DNA of 31,484 nucleotides. Source: a virus. The notes beneath the pieces were generated by a model. The model had not been told where the DNA came from. It was given only the letters and a program-made list of their open reading frames with translations, and did not search any database. Both the position numbers and the translations under genes were made by a program. Location of the stretch: the IMG/VR virus record IMGVR_UViG_3300050020_000211, positions 1 through 31,484 of that record, one strand, 5' to 3'. Positions 23,305-30,087 of the stretch are shown piece by piece. Every line of letters starts with the position of its first letter. Position 1 is the stretch's first letter.

Positions 23305-23573
23305 GCGTTCCCTGGATTGCCCCCCCGCCCGAACCCGACACCGAGCGCAGCTTCCGCGAGGCCGAGCAGGCCGAAGTCCGCAGGCTCACGGCGCCGCCCG
23401 GCTGGCTGATCATCAAGCGGGCGCTCCAACGCGAGCGCGTCGTCAACGAGGCTCGACTTGCCTCGGCGCTTCGGCGGGGCAATCAGCACCGCATTCACCT
23501 CGCCAGACGTGACCTCGACGCGACAGTTCAGGTGCTAGCCGAACTGGAGCTGTCTTTGAAGGAGATCTCATGA
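23301..23573 (+). CDS. Small helical protein, unknown function
   Basis: The predicted product has 90 residues and is nearly all helical and charged: ERSFREAEQAEVRRLT, RVVNEARLASALRRGNQHR, and an end LDATVQVLAELELSLKEIS. It starts and ends in ATGA overlaps, and its last bases carry the ribosome site (GAAGGAGAT) for the next gene. It may be a partner of the recombination proteins that follow, but no family is recognised. Confidence 0.5.
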   Translation: MSVPWIAPPPEPDTERSFREAEQAEVRRLTAPPGWLIIKRALQRERVVNEARLASALRRGNQHRIHLARRDLDATVQVLAELELSLKEIS

Positions 23574-24256
23574 CACTGACTGCTCTCAAACCGCTGCCCG
23601 TCGTCGACCTCGACGAACTGTCCAAGGTCCGCGAGGTGTCCGAGCAGCTGCTCGTCGATGCCGAGGCATTCGTCGTCACCGACGACCAAACCTACAACGC
23701 CGCGATTGAGATTCACGACGCCGTGAAGTTGCGCGTCAAGACGATCGAGGACCACCGCAAGTCCATCACCGCCCCCATCAATGAGGCGCTGCACCGTATC
23801 AACGACGAGCACAACCAGGCGAAGGGCCCGCTGGAGCGGATCGTCAAGCTGCTCAACGATCGCGCAGGGAAGTTCCTTGACGACCGCGAGGCCAAAAAGG
23901 CTGCCGAGGAACGGCGCCAGGCCGAAGAGAACCGCAAGGCCCAAATGCTGGTGCTGCACCAGGCCCAACAAGCCGAAGCGGCAGCGAAGCGCGGCGAGGA
24001 AGTCGCGCCGGTCGAGGCCGTTCCCGCGCCGGAGCCTGTCGCTGCGATCGTCGTGCCCGACAAGACGAGCCACTCAGACGTCGCCACCGGAACGTGGCGC
24101 GAGGTCGTGGCTTTCGAGGTCAGCGAGGAGCGCCTTATCCCACGCTCCTACCTCATCCCCGACACGGTAAAGATCGGCAAAGCCATCAGGTCTGGCACCA
24201 CGATTCCGGGTGTCAAGCGCATCGTCAACAGGGTTCGCGCCACGAGGGGGGTCTGA
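23570..24256 (+). CDS. Coiled-coil protein of the recombination module
   Basis: The predicted product has 228 residues. Residues 15-130 form long helices with EIHDAVKLRVKTIEDHRKSI, APINEALHRIN and a Lys/Glu/Arg-rich coiled coil (DREAKKAAEERRQAEENRK). Next come a Pro/Ala linker and a C-terminal domain with TGTWREVVAFEVSEERLIP and VKRIVNRVRA. Proteins of this layout are common directly upstream of phage single-strand annealing or Sak4-type genes and probably support recombination. Here a Sak4-like gene follows two bases after the stop. The functional link is inferred from context. Confidence 0.6.
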   Translation: MTLTALKPLPVVDLDELSKVREVSEQLLVDAEAFVVTDDQTYNAAIEIHDAVKLRVKTIEDHRKSITAPINEALHRINDEHNQAKGPLERIVKLLNDRAGKFLDDREAKKAAEERRQAEENRKAQMLVLHQAQQAEAAAKRGEEVAPVEAVPAPEPVAAIVVPDKTSHSDVATGTWREVVAFEVSEERLIPRSYLIPDTVKIGKAIRSGTTIPGVKRIVNRVRATRGV

Positions 24257-24258
24257 CG

Positions 24259-25584
24259 ATGACCGCCGGACTGTTCCGCACCGCACAGCGCCGCAAAGCC
24301 AAGTTGCGCTTGGGCATTGACGGACCCTCGGGTTCGGGCAAGACCTACAGCGCCCTGCTGATTGCCAAGGGCCTGGCCGGCGGTGACCTCTCCAAGGTAG
24401 CCCTAATCGACACTGAGCACGGCTCGGGCGACCTCTACTCCGACATGGGACCGTACGCCATCCTAACGTTCGATCCGCCCTACACCGTGCAGCGCTTCGT
24501 GAAGGCTCACGACGCCGCGGTGGATGAGGGTTTCGAGGTCATCATCATCGACAGCCTGACGCACTTCTGGACCGGCGAGGGCGGCATTCTCGACGCCGTC
24601 GACAAGATCGCCGCGACCAGCACGTCGGGCAACAGCTTCGCCGCCTGGAAGAAAGGCACGCCGCTGCAGAAGCTGTTCCTGGACACGCAGCTGTCGAGCC
24701 CCTGCCACATCATCGCGACCGTGCGCTCCAAGGTCGAGTGGGTGATCGAGGAAAACGAGCGCGGTAAGAAGGTTCCGCGCAAGGTCGGCCTGGCGCCAGA
24801 ACAGCGCAAGGACCTGGAATACGAGTACACCCTCATGCTCGACCTCTCGCGGGAGCACATCGCCGCGGCCGGCAAGGACCGGACGGGCCTATTCGACAAT
24901 CGTCTGGAGATCCCGAGCGAGAAACTCGGCGCCGAGCTGCTCGCCTGGCTTGAGGGCGGCGCCGACGCTCCGGTCCCGAAGGCAGTCATCCCCGAGACGG
25001 TGGCCATCAACGAAGTGCAGGTGCGCGCGCTGAAGGCTATTCGCTCCGTCTTCTCGGACGACGAGTGGCTTGAGGCGCTCGAGCAGTTCGCCGCCAGGAG
25101 TGTGATGGACCTGTCGCACGACGACGCCGAGCTCATGATCATCGCGTTGCAGGCGGCCAAGGATGCCCGTGTGGCGCCCGAAGCGACCGAGGCCGTACCA
25201 GCAGTCGCCGAGGCGCCCGCCGCGCCACAGGCGGCCACAGAGCCGCCACAGCAGGCCGAAGCGCAGGCCGCCGTCGAGACCGCCGGCCTTGACACTGCCG
25301 ACAAGGCATTCCTGCAAGGCTGCGACGACGACAACGAGGCGGCCAAGAAGGCCAACGAGCCCGAGAAGGGCAGCGGCACGATCGCCGCCAAGCAGCTGCA
25401 GCGCCTTGGCATCGTCTGCAAGCACCTCGAGGACAACGGCATCCCCTGGAAGCTGATCGCAGAGAGCTCCGTCAAGCATCCCTTCGCGAGCCGCAAGGAC
25501 CTGAGCTTCGAGGAGGGCCGGGCGGTCATCCTGACGCTAGTCTCGATTGAGAAGACGCTGCCGGCTGAGGCGAAGGTCTCATGA
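24259..25584 (+). CDS. Sak4-like RecA-fold ATPase (recombinase)
   Basis: The predicted product has 441 residues. The Walker A motif GPSGSGKT is at residues 22-29 and the Walker B motif VIIIDS at 94-99. Between them is LIDTEHGSGDLY, matching the reduced RecA core of Sak4-type proteins (AAA_24-like). Residues 130-200 carry LFLDTQLSSPCHIIATVRSK, a sensor-like strand. Residues 300-345 and 380-441 form helical domains around an Ala/Pro/Gln-rich linker; the last has TIAAKQLQRLGIVCKHLE. Sak4 proteins anneal single strands and act with SSB. An SSB gene lies 0.76 kb downstream, which supports the role. Confidence 0.75.
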   Translation: MTAGLFRTAQRRKAKLRLGIDGPSGSGKTYSALLIAKGLAGGDLSKVALIDTEHGSGDLYSDMGPYAILTFDPPYTVQRFVKAHDAAVDEGFEVIIIDSLTHFWTGEGGILDAVDKIAATSTSGNSFAAWKKGTPLQKLFLDTQLSSPCHIIATVRSKVEWVIEENERGKKVPRKVGLAPEQRKDLEYEYTLMLDLSREHIAAAGKDRTGLFDNRLEIPSEKLGAELLAWLEGGADAPVPKAVIPETVAINEVQVRALKAIRSVFSDDEWLEALEQFAARSVMDLSHDDAELMIIALQAAKDARVAPEATEAVPAVAEAPAAPQAATEPPQQAEAQAAVETAGLDTADKAFLQGCDDDNEAAKKANEPEKGSGTIAAKQLQRLGIVCKHLEDNGIPWKLIAESSVKHPFASRKDLSFEEGRAVILTLVSIEKTLPAEAKVS

Positions 25585-25817
25585 GCGCCGACCCGCGCCA
25601 CGTCTTCAAGCCCGAGTGCCCGAGTTGGCCGTCGCCAACCGACGTCATAACCGAGATCCGCGCCGGGCACACGCGCGACCTGACCCGCTACGTCCGGGCA
25701 CTCGACCATGCGGCGGTCCTGCTCTACACGTGCGGGCCGTTCGAGTCGATCGACGCGGCGCGCGAGCACTGTTTTCGGCTCGCCGACCGCCACGCGCGCA
25801 CTGACAAGGAGAACTGA
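25581..25817 (+). CDS. Small early-region protein, unknown function
   Basis: The predicted product has 78 residues. It starts in an ATGA overlap with the Sak4-like gene and ends in a TGATG overlap with an HNH gene. The sequence is helical with RDLTRYVRALDHAAVLLYTCG and AAREHCFRLADRHAR. No motif is recognised. Confidence 0.5.
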   Translation: MSADPRHVFKPECPSWPSPTDVITEIRAGHTRDLTRYVRALDHAAVLLYTCGPFESIDAAREHCFRLADRHARTDKEN

Positions 25818-26347
25818 TGGCCGCGCTCTGTGAGTGCGGCTGCGGCCACGAGACGAGACTAGCGGATCGCGACTGGCGCGCTCGTGGATGGGTTAAGGAC
25901 AAACCACTGCGCTTCATTCATGGTCACAACACGCGCCGATTCTTCCCGGGTTACGAGGCCTCATCCGAGACCGGTTGCTGGATCTGGACGGGGCTTATCG
26001 ACAACCGTGGCTACGGACGCGTCGGCGATAACACCCTCGCACACCGCAAACAATACCGCCTGGTGATCGGCCCGATCCTTGATGGCAAGTCCCTCCATCA
26101 TTTGTGTGGAAACCGCCGTTGCGTGAACCCTGACCACCTTCAGCCGTTAACCCGGAGCGAGCACACCGGCTTGCACCAGCACCCTCTCGACAAGACCCTG
26201 GTCTGCGATTTCTGCGGAGCTGAGTTTCAGGCAAGCAAACGCAATCTCTCTCGAGCTCACAAGGCGAAGTTCAATATTTGCGGCGCTGCCGCTTGCCGGG
26301 TTGAGGCAGGCAAGCGAAGCGCCGCCATCCGATGGAGGAACTCCTGA
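25817..26347 (+). CDS. HNH homing endonuclease (HNH_3 type)
   Basis: The predicted product has 176 residues. Its core is typical of the HNH_3 homing family: GCWIWTGLIDNRGYGRV, AHRKQYRLVIGPI, then LHHLCGNRRCVNPDHLQPL. A C-x2-C ... C zinc motif follows (CDFCGAEF, CGAAAC). The N-terminus has CECGCGHET, another small metal motif, and GHNTR. The gene splits the recombination block between the Sak4-like gene and SSB. It keeps the operon spacing by TGATG overlaps on both sides. Confidence 0.85.
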   Translation: MAALCECGCGHETRLADRDWRARGWVKDKPLRFIHGHNTRRFFPGYEASSETGCWIWTGLIDNRGYGRVGDNTLAHRKQYRLVIGPILDGKSLHHLCGNRRCVNPDHLQPLTRSEHTGLHQHPLDKTLVCDFCGAEFQASKRNLSRAHKAKFNICGAAACRVEAGKRSAAIRWRNS

Positions 26348-26829
26348 TGGCTCGCTCAATGAATGTGGTCTGTCTGTCCGGATACTTGGCGGCCGACCCC
26401 AAGGCGCACGTTTTCGACAATGGCGACAAGGTCGCGACCTTGCGGCTGGCGGTCAACACGTCGAAGAAGGTCGACGGTGAGTTCGTTGACGAGGCCCTTT
26501 TCCTTGACTGCCAGGTCAACGGCGCCCGCGTCGACTCGGTCGTCGAGTATTTGGCGAAAGGGTCGTTTGTCCTAGTCGACGGATCGCTGGGGTCCCCGCG
26601 GTCCTGGCAGGGTGACGACGGCCAGACGCGCTTCACGATGGTGATCAAGCGCGCGAACGTGACCTTCGGGCCCAAGGGCGGCGAGGGTGGCGGCAGCTCG
26701 TCACAGAGCCGCTCCGCCGCGGCGCCGGCGCCCGCCAGCACCGGCGGCAACATGTTCGAGGACAGCGACATTCCGTTCGCCCATCCCGAGTGGCGTAGCC
26801 GTCGTGGCGATCGCTGCCCACAGATCTAG
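26347..26829 (+). CDS. ssb: Single-stranded DNA-binding protein
   Basis: The predicted product has 160 residues. The ATG at 26347 overlaps the HNH stop, with GGAGG about eight bases upstream. The OB fold is clear: MNVVCLSGYLAADPKAHVF, DKVATLRLAVNTSKK, FLDCQVNG, YLAKGSFVLVDGSLGSPRSW, and TRFTMVIKRANVTF to about residue 108. A Gly/Ser/Ala-rich linker leads to an acidic FEDSDIPF motif at about residues 137-144, the usual SSB interaction tip. Unlike most SSBs the chain then continues for 16 basic residues (HPEWRSRRGDR). The tip is therefore not at the extreme C-terminus. Confidence 0.85.
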   Translation: MARSMNVVCLSGYLAADPKAHVFDNGDKVATLRLAVNTSKKVDGEFVDEALFLDCQVNGARVDSVVEYLAKGSFVLVDGSLGSPRSWQGDDGQTRFTMVIKRANVTFGPKGGEGGGSSSQSRSAAAPAPASTGGNMFEDSDIPFAHPEWRSRRGDRCPQI

Positions 26830-26844
26830 ACGAGGAGTTTGGTC

Positions 26845-27594
26845 ATGCCACGCAAGAAGAGCAACACCGCCGAGGCCCCCACGGCCGTCGAGACAGAAGC
26901 CATCACCGACGCCGTCGAGGAGGCTGTCGAGGAACTCGACCCGCTGGACGGTGTTCCCGAGGTCGACGAGGCAGAGCGCGCGGTCACGGAGACCGTCGCC
27001 TGCATCCGAAGCAACTGCCAGCACTTCACGACCGAAGAAGACGAAGAAGGCGAGCAGCGCTACCTTTGCGCCGCCATCCCCGACGAGCCGCCCACCGAGC
27101 TCGACTTCGACCTCCAGCCGCCTGGCTACTCGCAGCCCTGCGTCGCGCCCACCCTGATGGTTCAGGTCGAGGCCTGGGAGAAGCTCGTCGAACACGACAA
27201 CGGCCAGCTCGCCGTCGACGTCGACACAGACGACGACGTGCGCGACCAGGTGCGCGAGCGGCTGTTCAACGACGTGCTGCACGCCCAGGACGCCGTCTCC
27301 AAGGCGGTCGACAAGCTGGGCGATGCCCGGCAGGCACAGCGCGCGGCCGAGACATTCCTGGAGAAGTACGACGTCTGGCAGGCCGACGTGACGGCGACGA
27401 TCGCCGAGCTGAAGGGGGAGCTGCGCGAGCGCGACGACGAGGCCAGCACAGAAGTGCTCGAGGACTTCGCCGAGGACGTCGCAGCGGCTGAGGATGACAT
27501 CCCGTTCGAGGTCTCCGAGACGACCTACCCGGACCCCGAGGGCGATGAACCCGGCGACGAGGCGCTGGCCAACGACGAGCCGGTCGAGTCATGA
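26845..27594 (+). CDS. Acidic helical protein with SSB-tip-like motif
   Basis: The predicted product has 249 residues. An AGGAG site lies six bases before the ATG. Residues 10-75 and 195-249 are extremely acidic. C53, C58, C75 and C99 could bind metal. Residues 130-200 form charged helices (RDQVRERLFNDVLHAQD, AQRAAETFLEKYDVW). At about 216-221 stands EDDIPF, very like the interaction tip of bacterial SSBs and of the SSB gene just upstream. It may recruit or mimic SSB partners; this is inference. The family is not recognised. Confidence 0.5.
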   Translation: MPRKKSNTAEAPTAVETEAITDAVEEAVEELDPLDGVPEVDEAERAVTETVACIRSNCQHFTTEEDEEGEQRYLCAAIPDEPPTELDFDLQPPGYSQPCVAPTLMVQVEAWEKLVEHDNGQLAVDVDTDDDVRDQVRERLFNDVLHAQDAVSKAVDKLGDARQAQRAAETFLEKYDVWQADVTATIAELKGELRERDDEASTEVLEDFAEDVAAAEDDIPFEVSETTYPDPEGDEPGDEALANDEPVES

Positions 27595-27851
27595 GACACG
27601 AAGACGTCCTGCGCAATAACGGCTACGACTTCCCTGAGCATCGGCCCGTCAACAGGGCGACGTTCGTCCGTGGCTACGACAAGGCCAAGCGCAGCGTTGC
27701 CAGCGAGCGAGAGGTGCTCTGTCCGGCAGGACTATGCCGCATCCTAGCCACCGAGGGCTACATCATCATGGGCGAGCTCGACGACAGTTACCTGCCATTC
27801 GAGATGGTCGTCGAGAACCCCTACGGCCGGTACATGGTGGCGCCGAGATGA
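27591..27851 (+). CDS. Small early-region protein, unknown function
   Basis: The predicted product has 86 residues and starts in an ATGA overlap. It has DVLRNNGYDFPEHRPVN, a charged middle and EGYIIMGELDDSYLPF with GRYMVAP at the end, giving a mixed alpha/beta look. No motif is recognised. It is joined by an ATGA overlap to the next gene. Confidence 0.5.
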   Translation: MRHEDVLRNNGYDFPEHRPVNRATFVRGYDKAKRSVASEREVLCPAGLCRILATEGYIIMGELDDSYLPFEMVVENPYGRYMVAPR

Positions 27852-28075
27852 CGCTCTTCGAGGACAATCAAGCGCGTTGGGCGCGCGCAGCCGACCTCGA
27901 CGACGACCGGCTTCATCGTCAGTTCCTCGTCGAGCGCGAATATATCTCGTCGGGGACCAAGTGGACCACTGCCGACCTGCATTGGTACGACTCCCTGGCC
28001 AACGAACTCCGGCGGCGCGGCTGTGATATCGACAACGAGCCGGCGCTCATGCACTGGCTGGCGGTGACACCGTGA
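27848..28075 (+). CDS. Small early-region protein, unknown function
   Basis: The predicted product has 75 residues, starting in an ATGA overlap. It is charged and helical (LDDDRLHRQFLVEREYI, YDSLANELRRRG). It ends in a GTGA overlap with the broken frame at 28072, which shows that a coupled gene once began there. No family is recognised. Confidence 0.5.
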   Translation: MTLFEDNQARWARAADLDDDRLHRQFLVEREYISSGTKWTTADLHWYDSLANELRRRGCDIDNEPALMHWLAVTP

Positions 28076-28101
28076 ACGCCATCGGCTGGTGCGACGAGAC
28101 G
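28072..28101 (+). pseudogene. 5' remnant of a DUF5131-type gene
   Basis: The GTG at 28072 overlaps the previous stop (GTGA) and gives MNAIGWCDET. This is close to the canonical opening of Gp37/Gp68 (DUF5131) proteins, which start with a short peptide, then W-x-D-x-(T/S)-W-N-P. Directly after these ten codons lies the end of an antisense HNH gene. The following DUF5131 gene at 28741 has its own ATG and a similar opening (QWWTDSWNP). The remnant is best explained as the old start, cut off by the HNH insertion. The match is short. Confidence 0.4.
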
Positions 28102-28710
28102 TCAGTGACCCCACGCGGGGCCGATGGCTATGCGGTCCATGAGGTCAGGGCTAGGACTCAGTCCTTTATCGGTCATCCACTCCGCGACATCCCGGTCGTT
28201 CTTGGAGCTGTTGCAGGACGCGCAGGCGGGGACGACGTTGCTCGGAGTCGTCGAGCCGCCCTTGCTCACGGGAACGATGTGGTCCCACGTGGTTGCAGGA
28301 CTACCGCAGTACGCGCAGCGTCCGTCGAAGTCCTCCATGAGCACTTCGCGACCCTCAGCCGGCACGGGTTCGACACCCCTACGCCTAGCCGCAGATCGCT
28401 GGCGCCGGCTGTCGCGGAAGATCTCATTGGCCGCATACCGCGCTCGTGCATAGGCGTTGTGGTGCGGCTGGCACATTCCCGCGTGAACGCGCTCAGCGGG
28501 GTGCCATTGTTCGCAGCCGCGACACCACTTGAGTCCGAGTTCCGCCGCGACAATCCGAGCGCGCTTCGTCGGACCAGGAGCCGTTCGGGCGTAATCGCAC
28601 TCGCGGCATCGTGCCTGCAAGCCGTCCCCTCGGCTCCTGTCTTTGGCGAAACGACTGCGAGGAAGCCACTCCTTGCATTTGGTACACCGCTTGAGGCTGT
28701 CGATGTTCAT
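28102..28710 (-). CDS. HNH endonuclease, antisense, with zinc fingers
   Basis: The predicted product has 202 residues. The N-terminus has CTKCKEWLP and CREC, and a second pair CRGCEQWHP and CQPH, giving two small zinc fingers. The C-terminal HNH core is CAYCGSPATTWDHIVPVSKGG, SNVVPACASCNSSK. It is the only leftward gene in the early region and lies between the remnant at 28072 and the DUF5131 gene. The minus strand carries TAGAAT (28718-28723) seven bases before the ATG, so it probably has its own promoter and a leaderless message. It resembles the HNH gene at 468 in layout. Confidence 0.85.
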   Translation of the reverse strand: MNIDSLKRCTKCKEWLPRSRFAKDRSRGDGLQARCRECDYARTAPGPTKRARIVAAELGLKWCRGCEQWHPAERVHAGMCQPHHNAYARARYAANEIFRDSRRQRSAARRRGVEPVPAEGREVLMEDFDGRCAYCGSPATTWDHIVPVSKGGSTTPSNVVPACASCNSSKNDRDVAEWMTDKGLSPSPDLMDRIAIGPAWGH

Positions 28711-28717
28711 TCACACC

Positions 28718-28723
28718 ATTCTA
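28718..28723 (-). promoter_or_regulatory. -10 box for a leaderless antisense HNH transcript
   Basis: On the minus strand this reads TAGAAT, one base from the consensus TATAAT. The ATG of the HNH gene starts seven bases downstream, so transcription would begin at or next to the start codon. No clear -35 box is seen. Confidence 0.4.
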
Positions 28724-28740
28724 CACGAGAGGGGTGACGG

Positions 28741-30087
28741 ATGCCTGGCAGCCAATGGTGGACCGACTCGTGGAACCCGATGGTCGGCTGTACGTCGGTC
28801 AGCGAAGCGTGCACGCACTGTTACGCCAGAGCGATGAACGCTCGTTTCGGCTGTCCTGGCGGTGACAAGACGTTCCGCCCACACACGCACCCCGAACGCC
28901 TCGACAAGCCGCTGCACTGGCGCAAGCCGCGGCGCATCTTCGTGGACTCGATGAGCGACCTGTTTCATGAGGCGTTCACAGATGGTCAGCGGGATGAGGT
29001 CTTCGCAGTGATGGCGGCGTGCCCGCAGCACTGCTTCTCGGTCTTGACAAAGAGGCCAGAGGAGATGCGCGACTACATCACCAAAGCTATGGAAAGGGTA
29101 GCCGCTTTGCGGTATGATGTAACGTATGAGAGACGAGGAGATAGTAGCCGCACTGCCGGAGCTGGAGATCGACTCGGAGGGTCGGATCTGGCGCATCGCG
29201 ACGCGGCACGGCAGGGGCGTGAAGGATGGCGGCGGGTACCACAAGGGCTCGACGATGAGCCCTTGCGCGAGGCGCAGAACCGAATCGGCGAACGCACAGG
29301 GATACCTACAGGTTCACGTGATGGTGGCCGGCCGGCGAATGTCCCCAATGGCGCATCGCGTCCTGTGGGTCCATCTTCATGGTCCGATTCCCGAGGGGTT
29401 GACGATCAATCACAGGAACGGAAACAAGGCGGACAACCGTCCCGAGAACTTGGAACTGGCGACCTTCTCAGAGCAGAGACGTCATGCACTCGACGTGCTC
29501 CATGCGAGGAAGAACCATCCGACCGGCAGCAAACACCCAAAGACGCATCTGACGGAGAGCGACGTGGTCGAGATTCGTCGGTTGCGATCAGGGGGTCGGA
29601 TGGTCAAAGACATTGCGGAAGCCTACGGCATGAAACCCAAGGCCGTATCGGCAATCTGCTGTCGGAGGACTTGGCTGCACATCTAGAGTGGCCGCTCCCG
29701 AACGTCCATTTGGGCGTCACCGTCGAGAACCAGGCCCGCGCCGACGAGCGCATACCGATCCTGCTCGACACCCCGGCGGCGGTGCGGTTCGTCTGCTGCG
29801 AGCCCTTACTGTCCGGTGTCGACCTGAGCGACTACATGCACGACTCGGTCTGTAACCCGGTGCGCCGTGAGAGCGGCTTGTGCATCTGCTCTGAGCCGCG
29901 AGAGCGTCACGTCGACTGGGTCATCGTCGGCGGCGAGAACGGTCCGGGCGCACGGCCGATGCAGCTGGAGTGGGCGCTCGACCTCTACCGTCAGTGCAGG
30001 GCGGCGGGCGTGCCATTCTGGTGGAAATCCGGCTCACGTGGCCTCTCCTACGACCCCGAGATGATGGCGACGAGGGAACTGCCATGA
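28741..30087 (+). CDS. DUF5131 (phage Gp37/Gp68) protein interrupted by an HNH gene
   Basis: The 448-codon frame starts at ATG 28741. Codons 1-123 and 316-448 match the DUF5131 family: WWTDSWNPMVGC, then C17, C24 and C27 (VSEACTHCYA), HWRKPRRIFVDSMSDLFHE, FSVLTKRPEEMRDYI. After the break come PNVHLGVTVENQ, ADERIPILLDTPAAVRF, CEPLL, VDWVIVGGENGPGARPM and FWWKSG. Codons 124-315 (29110-29685) match nothing in this frame and correspond to an HNH gene in another frame. Without them the protein would have 256 residues, a normal family length. Family members may be radical-SAM-like three-cysteine proteins of unknown reaction. Whether a 448-residue product is made or works is unknown. Confidence 0.7.
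   Translation: MPGSQWWTDSWNPMVGCTSVSEACTHCYARAMNARFGCPGGDKTFRPHTHPERLDKPLHWRKPRRIFVDSMSDLFHEAFTDGQRDEVFAVMAACPQHCFSVLTKRPEEMRDYITKAMERVAALRYDVTYERRGDSSRTAGAGDRLGGSDLAHRDAARQGREGWRRVPQGLDDEPLREAQNRIGERTGIPTGSRDGGRPANVPNGASRPVGPSSWSDSRGVDDQSQERKQGGQPSRELGTGDLLRAETSCTRRAPCEEEPSDRQQTPKDASDGERRGRDSSVAIRGSDGQRHCGSLRHETQGRIGNLLSEDLAAHLEWPLPNVHLGVTVENQARADERIPILLDTPAAVRFVCCEPLLSGVDLSDYMHDSVCNPVRRESGLCICSEPRERHVDWVIVGGENGPGARPMQLEWALDLYRQCRAAGVPFWWKSGSRGLSYDPEMMATRELP
29113..29118 (+). promoter_or_regulatory. -10 box for the nested HNH gene
   Basis: TATGAT stands seven bases before the ATG at 29126. A weak -35 (TGGAAA, 29090-29095) lies 17 bases upstream. The spacing implies a leaderless message, the same arrangement as the antisense HNH gene at 28102-28710. 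Confidence 0.4.
29126..29686 (+). CDS. Nested HNH homing endonuclease with C-terminal HTH
   Basis: The predicted product has 186 residues, in frame +1 relative to the DUF5131 frame that surrounds it. The core is typical HNH_3: MAHRVLWVHLHGPIPEGL, TINHRNGNKADNRPENLEL, then SEQRRHA. The C-terminus has a NUMOD-like helix-turn-helix, KTHLTESDVVEIRRLRSGG and DIAEAYGMKPKAVSAI, typical of homing enzymes for site recognition. Only 16 bases precede and none follow within the inserted segment, so there is no room for a group I intron. A -10 box seven bases before the ATG suggests its own promoter. Confidence 0.85.
   Translation: MRDEEIVAALPELEIDSEGRIWRIATRHGRGVKDGGGYHKGSTMSPCARRRTESANAQGYLQVHVMVAGRRMSPMAHRVLWVHLHGPIPEGLTINHRNGNKADNRPENLELATFSEQRRHALDVLHARKNHPTGSKHPKTHLTESDVVEIRRLRSGGRMVKDIAEAYGMKPKAVSAICCRRTWLHI

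Noticed and set aside
24507-25793. A 428-codon minus-strand frame opposite the Sak4-like gene
   Set aside because: Ser/Ala-rich shadow; the plus strand has Walker A and B motifs and coupled overlaps.
28072-28737. A 221-codon plus-strand frame opposite the antisense HNH gene
   Set aside because: Apart from its first ten codons it looks like a shadow of the HNH gene, whose minus-strand frame has full zinc and HNH motifs.
29110-29685. Group I intron or intein explanation for the DUF5131 insertion
   Set aside because: The HNH gene fills almost the whole insert, leaving no intron core, and it is out of frame with the host, which excludes an intein.
29098-29696. Near-direct repeats GTAGCCGCT (29098-29106) and GTGGCCGCT (29688-29696) around the nested HNH gene
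   Set aside because: The copies stand in different codon phases, so exact loss between them would break the DUF5131 frame; probably chance.
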